The notes beneath the pieces were generated by a model. It was given only the letters and a program-made list of their open reading frames with translations, did no database searches and was not told the origin of the DNA. A DNA stretch of 64,000 bases, taken from positions 310,001 to 374,000 of the forward strand of contig NZ_VLKF01000001.1 in NCBI RefSeq assembly GCF_007994135.1. The letters run 5' to 3'. The translations under genes and the position numbers were made by a program. This document shows, piece by piece, positions 8,569-16,060 of the stretch (position 1 is its first letter; every line of letters begins with the position of its first letter). This stretch comes from Modestobacter roseus. Its GTDB lineage: Bacteria > Actinomycetota > Actinomycetes > Mycobacteriales > Geodermatophilaceae.

Positions 8569-9363
8569 ATGGCTTCGAGGCACGTCGGCAGCGTCGTCGA
8601 GGGAACCCGACGGTCCGTTGCCGAGGTCGTCGCCGAGGTCTCGCCCGACACCGCCGAGCGCCTGGCCGTCCGCCCCGGCACCTCCGTGTCGCGCCGGCCC
8701 GCCGCCCTCGTGGCGGCCCTGGCGATCGGCGGGGTGATCGCCTTCCTGGGCAGCCACGCCCTGCAGCCGGCGGCGGCTGAGCCGGTCGAGGTCGCCGCGC
8801 TGCTGGCCGCCGACTCGTCGCTGATCGACGAGGAGGCGGCGCTGATGCCGCAGTCGTCGATCAGCGAGGCCGAGGCCCGCGAGCGGCTCGCCGAGGTGGC
8901 CGCGGCCCGCGCCGAGCGCAAGGCCCGCGAGGAGGAGGCCGCTGCGGCTGCCGCCGAGGCCGCCCGCCCCAAGGTCGTGGCCCCGCTGGACAGCTACCGG
9001 TTGACCAGTGGCTTTGGCTCGCGCTGGGGCACCACGCACTGGGGCGTGGACCTCGCCGCCCCCATGCACACCCCGGAGTACGCGGTGGAGGACGGCGTCG
9101 TGCTGCGGGCCGGCGCGGCCAGCGGCTACGGGCTGGCGGTGTACATCCTCGGCGAGAGCGGCGACGTCACCGTCTACGGCCACATGGACAAGATCCAGGT
9201 CACCGCCGGCGACGTCGTCGAGGCCGGTGACCAGATCGCGCTGCTCGGCAACCGTGGCCAGTCGACCGGGCCGCACCTGCACTTCGAGGTGCACTCCGGC
9301 GGGCTGGAGGGCAAGCGGGTCGACCCGGTCACGTGGCTGGCCGCCCGCGGCGTCGACCTCTGA
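8569..9363 (+). CDS. M23 family (LytM-type) peptidoglycan endopeptidase
   Basis: A 264-residue protein with one N-terminal membrane segment or signal anchor (about 48-65), a charged alanine/glutamate-rich coiled coil (about 95-130), and a C-terminal LytM domain. Zinc ligands are visible as HWGVD (about 157-161) and HLHFE (about 238-242). It should cleave peptide cross-links in the cell wall on the outer surface. The ATG at 8569 was preferred because GGAGAGG precedes it by 8 bp; a longer frame from 8455 would translate the leader hairpin. It is monocistronic. Confidence 0.9.
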   Translation: MASRHVGSVVEGTRRSVAEVVAEVSPDTAERLAVRPGTSVSRRPAALVAALAIGGVIAFLGSHALQPAAAEPVEVAALLAADSSLIDEEAALMPQSSISEAEARERLAEVAAARAERKAREEEAAAAAAEAARPKVVAPLDSYRLTSGFGSRWGTTHWGVDLAAPMHTPEYAVEDGVVLRAGAASGYGLAVYILGESGDVTVYGHMDKIQVTAGDVVEAGDQIALLGNRGQSTGPHLHFEVHSGGLEGKRVDPVTWLAARGVDL

Positions 9364-9380
9364 CCTCACCCAGCAGCTCT

Positions 9381-9444
9381 CGGCGCCGAAACCCGGCCGG
9401 CTTTCGGCGCCGAAACCCGGCCGGCTTTCGGCGCCGGAACCTGG
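9381..9444. repeat. 24-bp tandem repeat, 2.7 copies, core GGCGCCGAAACCCGG
   Basis: Units begin at 9381, 9405 and 9429, the last partial and diverged. The same core at the same 24-bp period occurs again at 10270-10316, on the other side of the next two genes. Confidence 0.85.
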
Positions 9445-9453
9445 TCTGCGAGC

Positions 9454-9957
9454 TCAGAGGTCGCGGACGGTGGCGGTGACCAGCGTGGGCAGCACCAGAC
9501 TGACGTGGAAGGTCACCAGGAGTGCGCCCAGGACGACGCCCGCGCTGGGTGCCGGCCAGCCGGCGGCCAGCCAGACGGCGGTGACGGCGAGCTCTGCGGT
9601 CAGCAGGCCGACGCCGATCCGGTAGGCCCGGGCGTAGGCCTCGCCGCGCAGCTGCCACTGGCGTTCGTCCAGCGCGTCCGCCGGCAGCTCCTCCACCCCG
9701 CGGGTGCTGGCCTTGAGGGTGCCCAGGAGCAGGACGAAGGCGATCACCACGACGCCCATGCCGACGACGAAGACCACGGGTGCGCGCTCGGCGAGGAGGC
9801 AGAGGCCGGCCTCGACGACCAGCAGTCCGGTGAGGGCGGCGACCAGCCGGCGGCGCATCCGCGGGGTGCGGAGCGACTCGAATCGCGGGTCGTCGAGGCG
9901 GGCGGCGCGGCGCTGGGTGCGGGTGGACATGGGGGTGCTCATCGGGACTCCAGTCAT
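9454..9957 (-). CDS. Small four-helix membrane protein of the XRE-coupled cassette
   Basis: A 167-residue protein with four hydrophobic segments in two pairs (around residues 40-60, 64-84, 112-132 and 137-160). A hydrophilic linker containing LDERQWQLRGEAYARAYR separates the pairs. That DERQ/E...RA pattern resembles small regulator-linked membrane proteins such as the DUF2178-like group, but I cannot name the family with confidence. The ATG overlaps the stop of the upstream XRE regulator (ATGA), so the two are co-translated. Such pairs often form a membrane protein under control of its own repressor. Confidence 0.75.
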   Translation of the reverse strand: MTGVPMSTPMSTRTQRRAARLDDPRFESLRTPRMRRRLVAALTGLLVVEAGLCLLAERAPVVFVVGMGVVVIAFVLLLGTLKASTRGVEELPADALDERQWQLRGEAYARAYRIGVGLLTAELAVTAVWLAAGWPAPSAGVVLGALLVTFHVSLVLPTLVTATVRDL

Positions 9958-10226
9958 CGGGGCTGGGGGGTGCCGTAGACCTGCTCGGACAGGGTGCGGA
10001 ACGGGGTGAGGGAGAAGACCGCCTCCATCGGGAGGCCGAAGACCGCGGCCAGCCGCAGCGCGAGGGTGGCGCTGGGGCTGTACTCGCCGCGCTCGAGGTA
10101 GCCGATGGTCTGGTAGTGCACGCCGACCGCGTCGGCCAGCTCCTGGCGGGACATGCCGCGCTCGGTGCGCAGCACGGTCAGCCGGTTGTACAACTGAGGC
10201 TCGTCAGAGCGTTTGCGCGGCGGCAT
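9954..10226 (-). CDS. Small XRE/Cro-C1 helix-turn-helix regulator
   Basis: A 90-residue protein consisting mostly of one XRE domain: NRLTVLRTERGMSRQELADA then VHYQTIGYLERGEYSPS, with the recognition helix in between, and a short C-terminal extension (FSLTPFRTLSEQVYG). It probably represses its own two-gene operon. A palindrome directly abuts the start codon, which suggests a leaderless or very short 5' end with the operator over the promoter. Confidence 0.88.
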   Translation of the reverse strand: MPPRKRSDEPQLYNRLTVLRTERGMSRQELADAVGVHYQTIGYLERGEYSPSATLALRLAAVFGLPMEAVFSLTPFRTLSEQVYGTPQPR

Positions 10227-10242
10227 GTAGCAAACTTACTAC
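10227..10242 (-). promoter_or_regulatory. Palindromic AT-rich operator at the XRE gene start
   Basis: GTAGCAAACTTACTAC immediately upstream of the ATG is an imperfect palindrome (GTAG...CTAC arms). It is one of the few AT-rich spots nearby and fits an autoregulatory operator/-10 region. Confidence 0.45.
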
Positions 10243-10269
10243 CACACATCCGCCCATCGCTACCCGTCG

Positions 10270-10316
10270 CAGCTTGTGGCGCCGAAACCCGGACAGCTTG
10301 TGGCGCCGAAACCCGG
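10270..10316. repeat. 24-bp tandem repeat, 2 copies, same core GGCGCCGAAACCCGG
   Basis: Units begin at 10270 and 10294 (CAGCTTGTG followed by the core). It is related to the array at 9381-9444. Both arrays are followed within about 20 bp by TGCGAGCTC. Confidence 0.85.
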
Positions 10317-10370
10317 GGCGGGCACGGCGCTGCGAGCTCGCGGCGGCGCGGGGAGCGGGGGCGGGGCGGG

Positions 10371-11041
<671 letters not shown>

Positions 11042-11045
<4 letters not shown>

Positions 11046-13573
11046 GCTTCGGCCACCGTCAGCCGGGCCTCGGGGGCGACGGTCGGGGCGGCCGGCAGCG
11101 CGACGACCATGGTCAGCCCGCCGCCGGGGGTCTCCTCGGCGGTGAGCGTGCCGCCCATCGCCTCGGTCAGGCCCCGGGCCACGGCCAGGCCCAGGCCGAC
11201 GCCCTGCCCGGCGGGGGAGTCGCCCAGCCGCTGGAAGGGGGCGAACATCCGGTCCCGGTCGCGGGCGGGCACGCCGGGGCCGCGGTCGACCACGCGCAGC
11301 TCGACCTGACCGTCGACGAGGGCGGCGTCGACGTGCAGGCCGCCGGTGGCGTGGCTCGCGGCGTTGAGCAGCAGGTTGGCCACCACCCGCTCCAGCAGGC
11401 CGGGGTCGGCCACGGCGGGCGGCAGGTCGGGGGCGTCGGGGCGGGTCACCCGCCGCCGCTCGGTCGGCTCCAGCCAGGTCAGCGCCCGGCTCACGACCGC
11501 GGCGACGTCGACCGGGACGGCGGCGGGGGTGACCACGCCGGCCTGCAGGCGGCTCATGTCCAGCAGGTTGTCGACCAGGCCGGTCAGCCGGTCGGCGGAC
11601 TCGTCGATGGTGGCCACCAGTTCGTCGCGGTCGTCCTCGCTGAGCGCCAGCTCCTCGGTGCGCAGCGCGGAGGCGGCGGCCTTGATCCCGGCCAGCGGGG
11701 TGCGCAGGTCGTGGCTGACCGCGGCCAGCAGGGCGTTGCGCATGCTGTTGCCGGCGGCCAGCCGGGAGGCCTCCGCGGCCTGGGCGGCGAGCCGCCCCTG
11801 CTGCAGGGCGACGGCGGCCTGCTCGGCGAAGGAGACCAGCACGCGCCGGTCGCCGGCGGGCAGCGCCCGGCCGCACAGCCGCAGGGTGAGGGTGTCGGTG
11901 ACGGCGACGTCCTCGACCTGCTCGTCGGCGCCGTGCTCGCCGCAGGTGCCCACGGTGTGCTCGCGGCCGTCGCTGCTCTCCACCATGGTGACCGAGCGCA
12001 GCCCGAACGCCTCGCGGATCTGCTCCAGCAGGCTGGGCAGGCCGCGGTCGCCGGCGAGCACCGAGCGGGACAGCGAGGCGAGCATCGCGGTCTCGGCGCG
12101 GGAGCGGGCGGCGGCGGTGGCCCGGCGCGCGGACCGGTCGACGACGGCGGCGACGGCCACCGCCACGACCACCCCGCCGAAGAGCGAGACGACGTCGTCG
12201 ACCTGGCTGACCGTGAGCCGGCCGGTGGGGGCGGTGAAGAACCAGTTGGCGACCAGCCCACCGGCGACCGCGGCGGCCAGCGCGGGCCAGAGCCCACCGA
12301 CGATGGCGACCGCGGTGACCAGCAGGACGAAGACCAGCAGCACGCTGGCCAGCGACAGCGCCGCCTGGGCGGCGATGCAGGTGAGCGCCAGCACCGGCAC
12401 GCCGATAGCGGCCACCAGCCAGCCCAGCCAGCGGCGCCGCGCGGTGAGCGCACCCTGGCTGCGGGGCAGCCGCCAGCCCTGCGAGCCGGCGGCGGAGTGG
12501 GTGACGATGTGCACGTCGATCTCGCCGGACCCGGCGATCACCCGGCCGCCGATGCCGCCGCGCAGCGCCCGCGCCCAGCGGGTGCGCCGGCTGGTGCCGA
12601 TGACCAGCTGGGTGGCGTCGACGCCGCGGGCGAACTCCAGCAGCGCCTCGGCGACGTCGTCCCCGATCACGTGGTGGTAGCTGCCGCCCAGGCTCTCGAC
12701 CAGGGCCCGCTGGGCGCGGAGCGCGCCCGAGGAGGCGCCGGCCAGGCCGTCGCCGGAGAGCACGTGCACGGCGAGCAGCACGCCGTTGCCGCTGCGCCGG
12801 GCCACCCGGGAGGCACGGCGGATCAGCGTCTCGCCCTCCGGTCCGCCGGTGAGCGCGACGACGACCCGCTCGCGGGCCTCCCACACGTGGTCGATGGCGT
12901 GGTCGGCCTTGTACTTGCGCAGCCCCTCGTCGACCCGGTCGGCCAGCCACAGCAGGGCCAGCTCGCGCAGCGCGGTCAGGTTGCCGATCCGGAACCAGTT
13001 GCCCATCGCGGCGTCGACCCGCTCGGCGGCGTAGACGTTGCCGTGCGCGAGCCGGCGGCGCAGCGCCTCCGGGCTCATGTCGACGAGCTCGATCTGGTCG
13101 GCACGGCGGACCACCGCGTCGGGCACGGTCTCCTGCTGGGGCACGCCGGTGATCTGCTCGACGACGTCGTTGAGGCTCTCCAGGTGCTGCACGTTGACCG
13201 TGGTCAGCACGTTGATGCCGGCGTCGAGCACCTGCTCGACGTCCTGCCAGCGCTTGTCGTGCCGGCTGCCGGGCACGTTGGTGTGGGCCAGCTCGTCGAT
13301 GACCACCCAGTCGGGGTGGCGGGCGAGCAGCCCGTCGACGTCCAGCTCCTCGAGGGTCACGCCGCGGTGGGTGACGGAGGCGCGGGGAAGCACCTCCAGC
13401 CCCTCGAGCGCGGCGACGGTGCGCGGCCGGCCGTGCGTCTCCACCAGGCCGACGACGACGTCGCAGCCCCGCTCGCGGCGCCGGTGCGCCTCGCCGAGCA
13501 CGGCGAAGGTCTTGCCGACGCCGGGGGCGGCGCCCAGGTAGATGCGCAAGGTCCCGCGGGGCATGGCACCCAT
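11042..13573 (-). CDS. kdpD: KdpD osmosensitive potassium-channel histidine kinase
   Basis: About 843 residues in the classic order. An N-terminal KdpD domain has a Walker A (GAAPGVGKT) and DELAHTNVPGSRH. A USP-like domain follows (about 235-365). Four clustered transmembrane helices lie around residues 390-490, then a GAF-like region, the dimerisation domain with the phospho-acceptor His in SHDLRTPLAG (about 620), and the HATPase domain (NLLLNAASHA, DRGPGV, GVGLGLAVARGL). It senses low potassium/turgor and phosphorylates KdpE. Three in-frame starts lie close together (13579, 13573, 13564). I prefer 13573 because of an AGCAGG about 7 bp upstream. Confidence 0.95.
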
Positions 13574-13609
13574 GATCACCCTGCTGTCCGACAGTTCGGC
13601 GCCGACGGG

Positions 13610-13627
13610 CGTCAGGATCGCGTCAAG
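13610..13627. promoter_or_regulatory. Two KdpE-box-like repeats at 11-bp spacing upstream of kdpD
   Basis: CGTCAGG begins at 13610 and CGTCAAG at 13621 on the plus strand, 37 bp upstream of the kdpD start. On the kdpD strand they read CTTGACG and CCTGACG, so they might also supply a -35 TTGACG. The motif matches the arrays at 13976-14014 and 15754-15816. Confidence 0.5.
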
Positions 13628-13655
13628 ACCACCCCCGCGGGGTGGACGGGACCGG

Positions 13656-13835
13656 TCACCAGTGCTGCCGGTGCGCGGCCACGCAGATGGGGCAGTGCGC
13701 GCCGGTCCGGGCCGTGCGGCGGCGCCGGCGGGACGGCGGGTTGCCCAGGTTGGCGCGGTAGCTGGTGTCGAACAACCAGGCGAGGGCCCAGGCGACGGCG
13801 CCGAAGGCGAGCAGCAGCAGGGCGTCGGCGATCAC
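13656..13835 (-). CDS. 59-aa small membrane protein with CPIC motif
   Basis: A 59-residue protein from a GTG with a strong GGAGG 7-8 bp upstream. It has one transmembrane helix (ADALLLLAFGAVAWALAWLF), then a basic RRRRR stretch and a C-terminal HCPICVAAHRQHW. The Cys and His residues could bind a metal or form a disulfide. I do not recognise a family. It overlaps the preceding 34-residue gene by 4 bp (GTGA), which supports both being real. The gene pair lies between kdpD and the DedA-like gene, behind KdpE-like repeats. Confidence 0.7.
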   Translation of the reverse strand: MIADALLLLAFGAVAWALAWLFDTSYRANLGNPPSRRRRRTARTGAHCPICVAAHRQHW

Positions 13836-13936
13836 CGGCGGTCCTCCGGGCCGGGGTGCGCGCGGCACCAGCGGCCCACGGCGACGTTCACCCCGATGGC
13901 CAGCAGACCCCAGAGGACGACGATCAGTTCGGTCAC
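13832..13936 (-). CDS. 34-aa single-helix membrane peptide
   Basis: The GTG at 13936 opens a 34-residue frame, VTELIVVLWGLLAIGVNVAV followed by a short polar tail GRWCRAHPGPEDRR. It has one hydrophobic helix and is comparable in size to KdpF-type subunits. The stop overlaps the GTG of the 59-residue gene (GTGA). Three CGTCAAG-type repeats lie 40-78 bp upstream in the same orientation as in front of kdpFABC, so it may be potassium-regulated. Function unknown. Confidence 0.6.
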   Translation of the reverse strand: MTELIVVLWGLLAIGVNVAVGRWCRAHPGPEDRR

Positions 13937-13975
13937 GGGTCCATCCGACGCCGGGGCGGGCGCGGGGGCGAGGCC

Positions 13976-14014
13976 CTTGACGCCGTCCTGACGGGGTCGC
14001 GCCGTTCCTTGACG
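13976..14014 (-). promoter_or_regulatory. Three CGTCAAG-type repeats (candidate KdpE site) before the small-peptide operon
   Basis: On the minus strand CGTCAAG, CGTCAGG and CGTCAAG occur at 14014-14008, 13993-13987 and 13982-13976. Spacings are 21 and 11 bp, consistent with helical-turn spacing for an OmpR-type dimer. Confidence 0.55.
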
Positions 14015-14035
14015 CGGCGGGCACGCCCGGCCCGG

Positions 14036-14662
14036 TCACGGCGGGGGCAGCGACCGGTGCCGCAGCCGGCGGCGGACGAGCACGGCCCCGGCCAGGACGG
14101 CGAGCGCGGCGACCGGCACCCAGCCGGCGTCGTCGGCGACCTGCTGGCCGAACTGCCGGGAGAGCAGGACGACGGTGGTGGCCCAGGCGGCGCAGCTCGC
14201 GGTGACGACGGGTGCCACCAGCCGCAGCGGCACGTCCGCGCCGCCGGCCACGCGCGGGGTGAGCGTGCGGGTGACCGCGGCCCAGTGCGCGGCGGCGAGC
14301 ACCAGCGCCGTCTGCCCGGGCGGCCGGGCGGTCAGCCACGCCTGCGCCTGGCGCACCGCCGGTTCGGCCCGGGGGCGGAGCCGGCCGAGGGGCAGGCCGG
14401 TGCCGGGGTGGCGGTGGCCGCGCAGCCAGCCGTGCAGCGCGCCGCCGGTGCTGGCGGCCGCGGCGACCGCGATGGGCAGCGCCGGGTGGGCGCCGGCCGT
14501 CGCCGACCACAGCCCGAGGACGACGAGCGTGGTCGACCCGGGCAGCAGGACGCCGACGAGCACCCCGCTCTCCAGGGCGAGCACCAGCGCGGCGGCACCG
14601 AGCACCAGCGCGGCCGGCCACCCGCCGACCTGCTCGAGCACGGCGTCCACCACCCGGTCCAC
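14036..14662 (-). CDS. DedA-like membrane protein
   Basis: About 208 residues with five to six hydrophobic segments. The first reads PAALVLGAAALVLALESGV, and VGVLLPGSTTLVVLGLWSA follows. The E-(S/T)-G-x(n)-P-G-S/E pattern is that of the DedA/SNARE-associated family, involved in membrane phospholipid (flippase) homeostasis. The C-terminal half is divergent, with an AAAHWAAVTRTLTPRVAGG segment in place of the usual R-(F/Y)-xP-x-R-x-xxxxxAG (similar but not identical). The start is uncertain; GTG 14662 lies just after AGGAAGGG, and a GTG 12 bp further in has better spacing. Confidence 0.72.
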   Translation of the reverse strand: MDRVVDAVLEQVGGWPAALVLGAAALVLALESGVLVGVLLPGSTTLVVLGLWSATAGAHPALPIAVAAAASTGGALHGWLRGHRHPGTGLPLGRLRPRAEPAVRQAQAWLTARPPGQTALVLAAAHWAAVTRTLTPRVAGGADVPLRLVAPVVTASCAAWATTVVLLSRQFGQQVADDAGWVPVAALAVLAGAVLVRRRLRHRSLPPP

Positions 14663-14806
14663 GCCCTTCCTGACCGCCGCCGGCGCCCGAACTGATCGGT
14701 GCCGGCGGCGACCCGCCGAGGTGAGCGTGGCGGCTCCCGGTCGCGCGCACATCAGGGGAGTCCCGGATCCGGCTCCCGACTCCGCCCGGGTGCCATGCTC
14801 GCGGCC

Positions 14807-15241
14807 GTGAGCCGGGCGTCGGAGGACTCGAACCTGCGGATGCTGCGGGCGCGGGACGCGATGGACCGCGCCTACGCCGAGCCGCTGGACGTGCCCACGC
14901 TGGCCCGGCTCGCCCACGTGTCACCGGCGCACTTCAGCCGCACCTTCACGGCCACGTTCGGCGAGCCCCCGCACCGCTACCTGCAGCGGCGCCGGGTGGA
15001 GCGGGCGATGTTCCTGCTGCGCAGCACCGACCGGTCGGTGACCGACATCTGCATGGCCGTGGGGTTCAGCAGCCTGGGCACGTTCAGCCGGGTGTTCGCC
15101 GGGATCGTGGGGGAGCCGCCGAGCGTCTACCGGCGCCGTGGCCCGCTGGCACCGGTGCCGTCATGCTTCGGCATGCGGTGGCTGCGGCCCAGCGGGGAGA
15201 CCGCACGTTCGGAGAAGCCCGGGGACGCCGCCCGGCCCTAG
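14807..15241 (+). CDS. AraC-family regulator lacking a ligand-binding domain
   Basis: About 144 residues consisting of the two-helix-turn-helix AraC DNA-binding domain: LDVPTLARLAHVSPAHFSRT for the first, and SVTDICMAVGFSSLGTFSRVF for the second, with GEPPSVYRRR at the end. No sensory domain is present, and an upstream ATG at 14795 would add only four residues. It is followed after 10 bp by a VOC-family gene, which it probably controls. This is the standard AraC-VOC pair of actinobacteria. Confidence 0.85.
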   Translation: MSRASEDSNLRMLRARDAMDRAYAEPLDVPTLARLAHVSPAHFSRTFTATFGEPPHRYLQRRRVERAMFLLRSTDRSVTDICMAVGFSSLGTFSRVFAGIVGEPPSVYRRRGPLAPVPSCFGMRWLRPSGETARSEKPGDAARP

Positions 15242-15251
15242 CGTCCTGCCC

Positions 15252-15674
15252 ATGTTGACCTCCATCTCGATCACCTCCCTCTACGTCCTCGACCAGGACC
15301 AGGCGCTGGACTTCTACGTCGGCACGCTCGGCTTCGAGGTGCAGACCGACCAGCACTTCGGGCCGATGCGCTTCCTGACCGTGGCGCTGCCCAGCGACCC
15401 GGGGCACGCCGTCCTGCTGGAGCTGCCCGCGCCGCCGTCGGTCAGCCCGGAGATCGCCGGCCAGGTGCGCGACGTGGTCACCAAGGGCGTCGGCGGCGGG
15501 CACCTGTTCTTCACCACCGACGACGCGCACAAGACCCACGCCGCGCTGCAGGAGAAGGGCGTGGAGCTGCCCGAGGAGCCGGTGGTGCAGCCCTACGGCA
15601 TCGACTTCGGCTTCCGCGACCCGTTCGGCAACTCGGTGCGCGTCGCCCAGATGACCCCGCCGCCGTCCGCCTGA
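15252..15674 (+). CDS. VOC-superfamily (glyoxalase/dioxygenase-like) protein
   Basis: A 140-residue protein with the two beta-alpha-beta-beta-beta modules of the VOC fold. The first contains SISITSLYVLDQDQALDFYV and FEVQTDQ. The second ends with YGIDFGFRDPFGNSVRVAQ. Family members include glyoxalase I, fosfomycin resistance proteins and small dioxygenases, and no specific member can be singled out. It is co-transcribed with the AraC regulator just upstream. Confidence 0.85.
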   Translation: MLTSISITSLYVLDQDQALDFYVGTLGFEVQTDQHFGPMRFLTVALPSDPGHAVLLELPAPPSVSPEIAGQVRDVVTKGVGGGHLFFTTDDAHKTHAALQEKGVELPEEPVVQPYGIDFGFRDPFGNSVRVAQMTPPPSA

Positions 15675-15679
15675 CGACG

Positions 15680-15735
15680 CCGTTGTGCGCTCATCGTCGG
15701 TTCCCCGCCGGAAACCGACGATGAGCGCACAACGG
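15680..15735. repeat. 23-bp perfect inverted repeat between the VOC gene and the kdp promoter
   Basis: Arms at 15680-15702 and 15713-15735 (CGTTGTGCGCTCATCGTCGG as outer part) are exactly complementary, with a 10-nt loop. It lies 6 bp after the VOC stop but has no U tract, so it is either an unusual terminator or a copy of a dispersed palindromic element. Confidence 0.8.
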
Positions 15736-15753
15736 TGGGTCCCGTCCGCCGCC

Positions 15754-15816
15754 CGTCAGGACGGCGTCAAGGTCGCCGCCCCGCACCGTCAAGGACGCGT
15801 CAAGACAGCCGTCAGC
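15754..15816 (+). promoter_or_regulatory. Array of CGTCAAG-type direct repeats, candidate KdpE operator of kdpFABC
   Basis: CGTCAGG/CGTCAAG/CGTCAGC copies begin at 15754, 15765, 15787, 15798 and 15810, i.e. at 11, 22, 11 and 12 bp intervals. OmpR/PhoB-family regulators bind such phased direct repeats. The array ends about 85 bp before the first gene of the kdp operon, suitable for activation. Confidence 0.65.
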
Positions 15817-15899
15817 ATCCCCGAGCGCTCCTAGCGTCGCCGGCCGGACGTGGACGACGACCGGTCGTCCGCCCGGATCGGGATGAAGGTGCTCACGAC

Positions 15900-15983
15900 G
15901 TGACCGACGTGGTCTACGTGCTGCTCACGCTGGCGGTCTTCGGACTGCTGCTCCTCGCGGTGCGGGGGGTGGAACGGCTGTGA
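15900..15983 (+). CDS. 27-aa single-helix membrane peptide leading the kdp operon
   Basis: The GTG at 15900 opens a 27-residue peptide, essentially one hydrophobic helix ([19 protein letters not shown]) ending in VERL. Its stop overlaps the kdpF GTG (GTGA), so it is translationally coupled to the Kdp complex. The size and composition resemble KdpF but the ending differs (VERL versus PERF). It may be an additional small subunit. Confidence 0.65.
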   Translation: MTDVVYVLLTLAVFGLLLLAVRGVERL

Positions 15984-16060
15984 CCTGGGTTGCGCTCGCC
16001 GTGGCCACCGGCCTGGTGCTCTACCTGCTCGGCAGCCTGCTGTTCCCGGAGCGGTTCTGA
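15980..16060 (+). CDS. kdpF: KdpF small subunit of the potassium-transporting ATPase
   Basis: A 26-residue peptide with one transmembrane helix and the typical KdpF ending LLFPERF. KdpF stabilises the KdpABC complex. The start overlaps the 27-residue peptide gene (GTGA) and the stop overlaps the kdpA ATG (TGATG), leaving no doubt about its operon position. Confidence 0.9.
   Translation: MTWVALAVATGLVLYLLGSLLFPERF

Noticed and set aside
11333..14695. A very long open frame (about 1120 codons) on the plus strand antisense to kdpDE
   Set aside because: It is a GC-rich shadow: Gly/Gln/His/Arg-rich, no domains, while the opposite strand codes textbook KdpD and KdpE.
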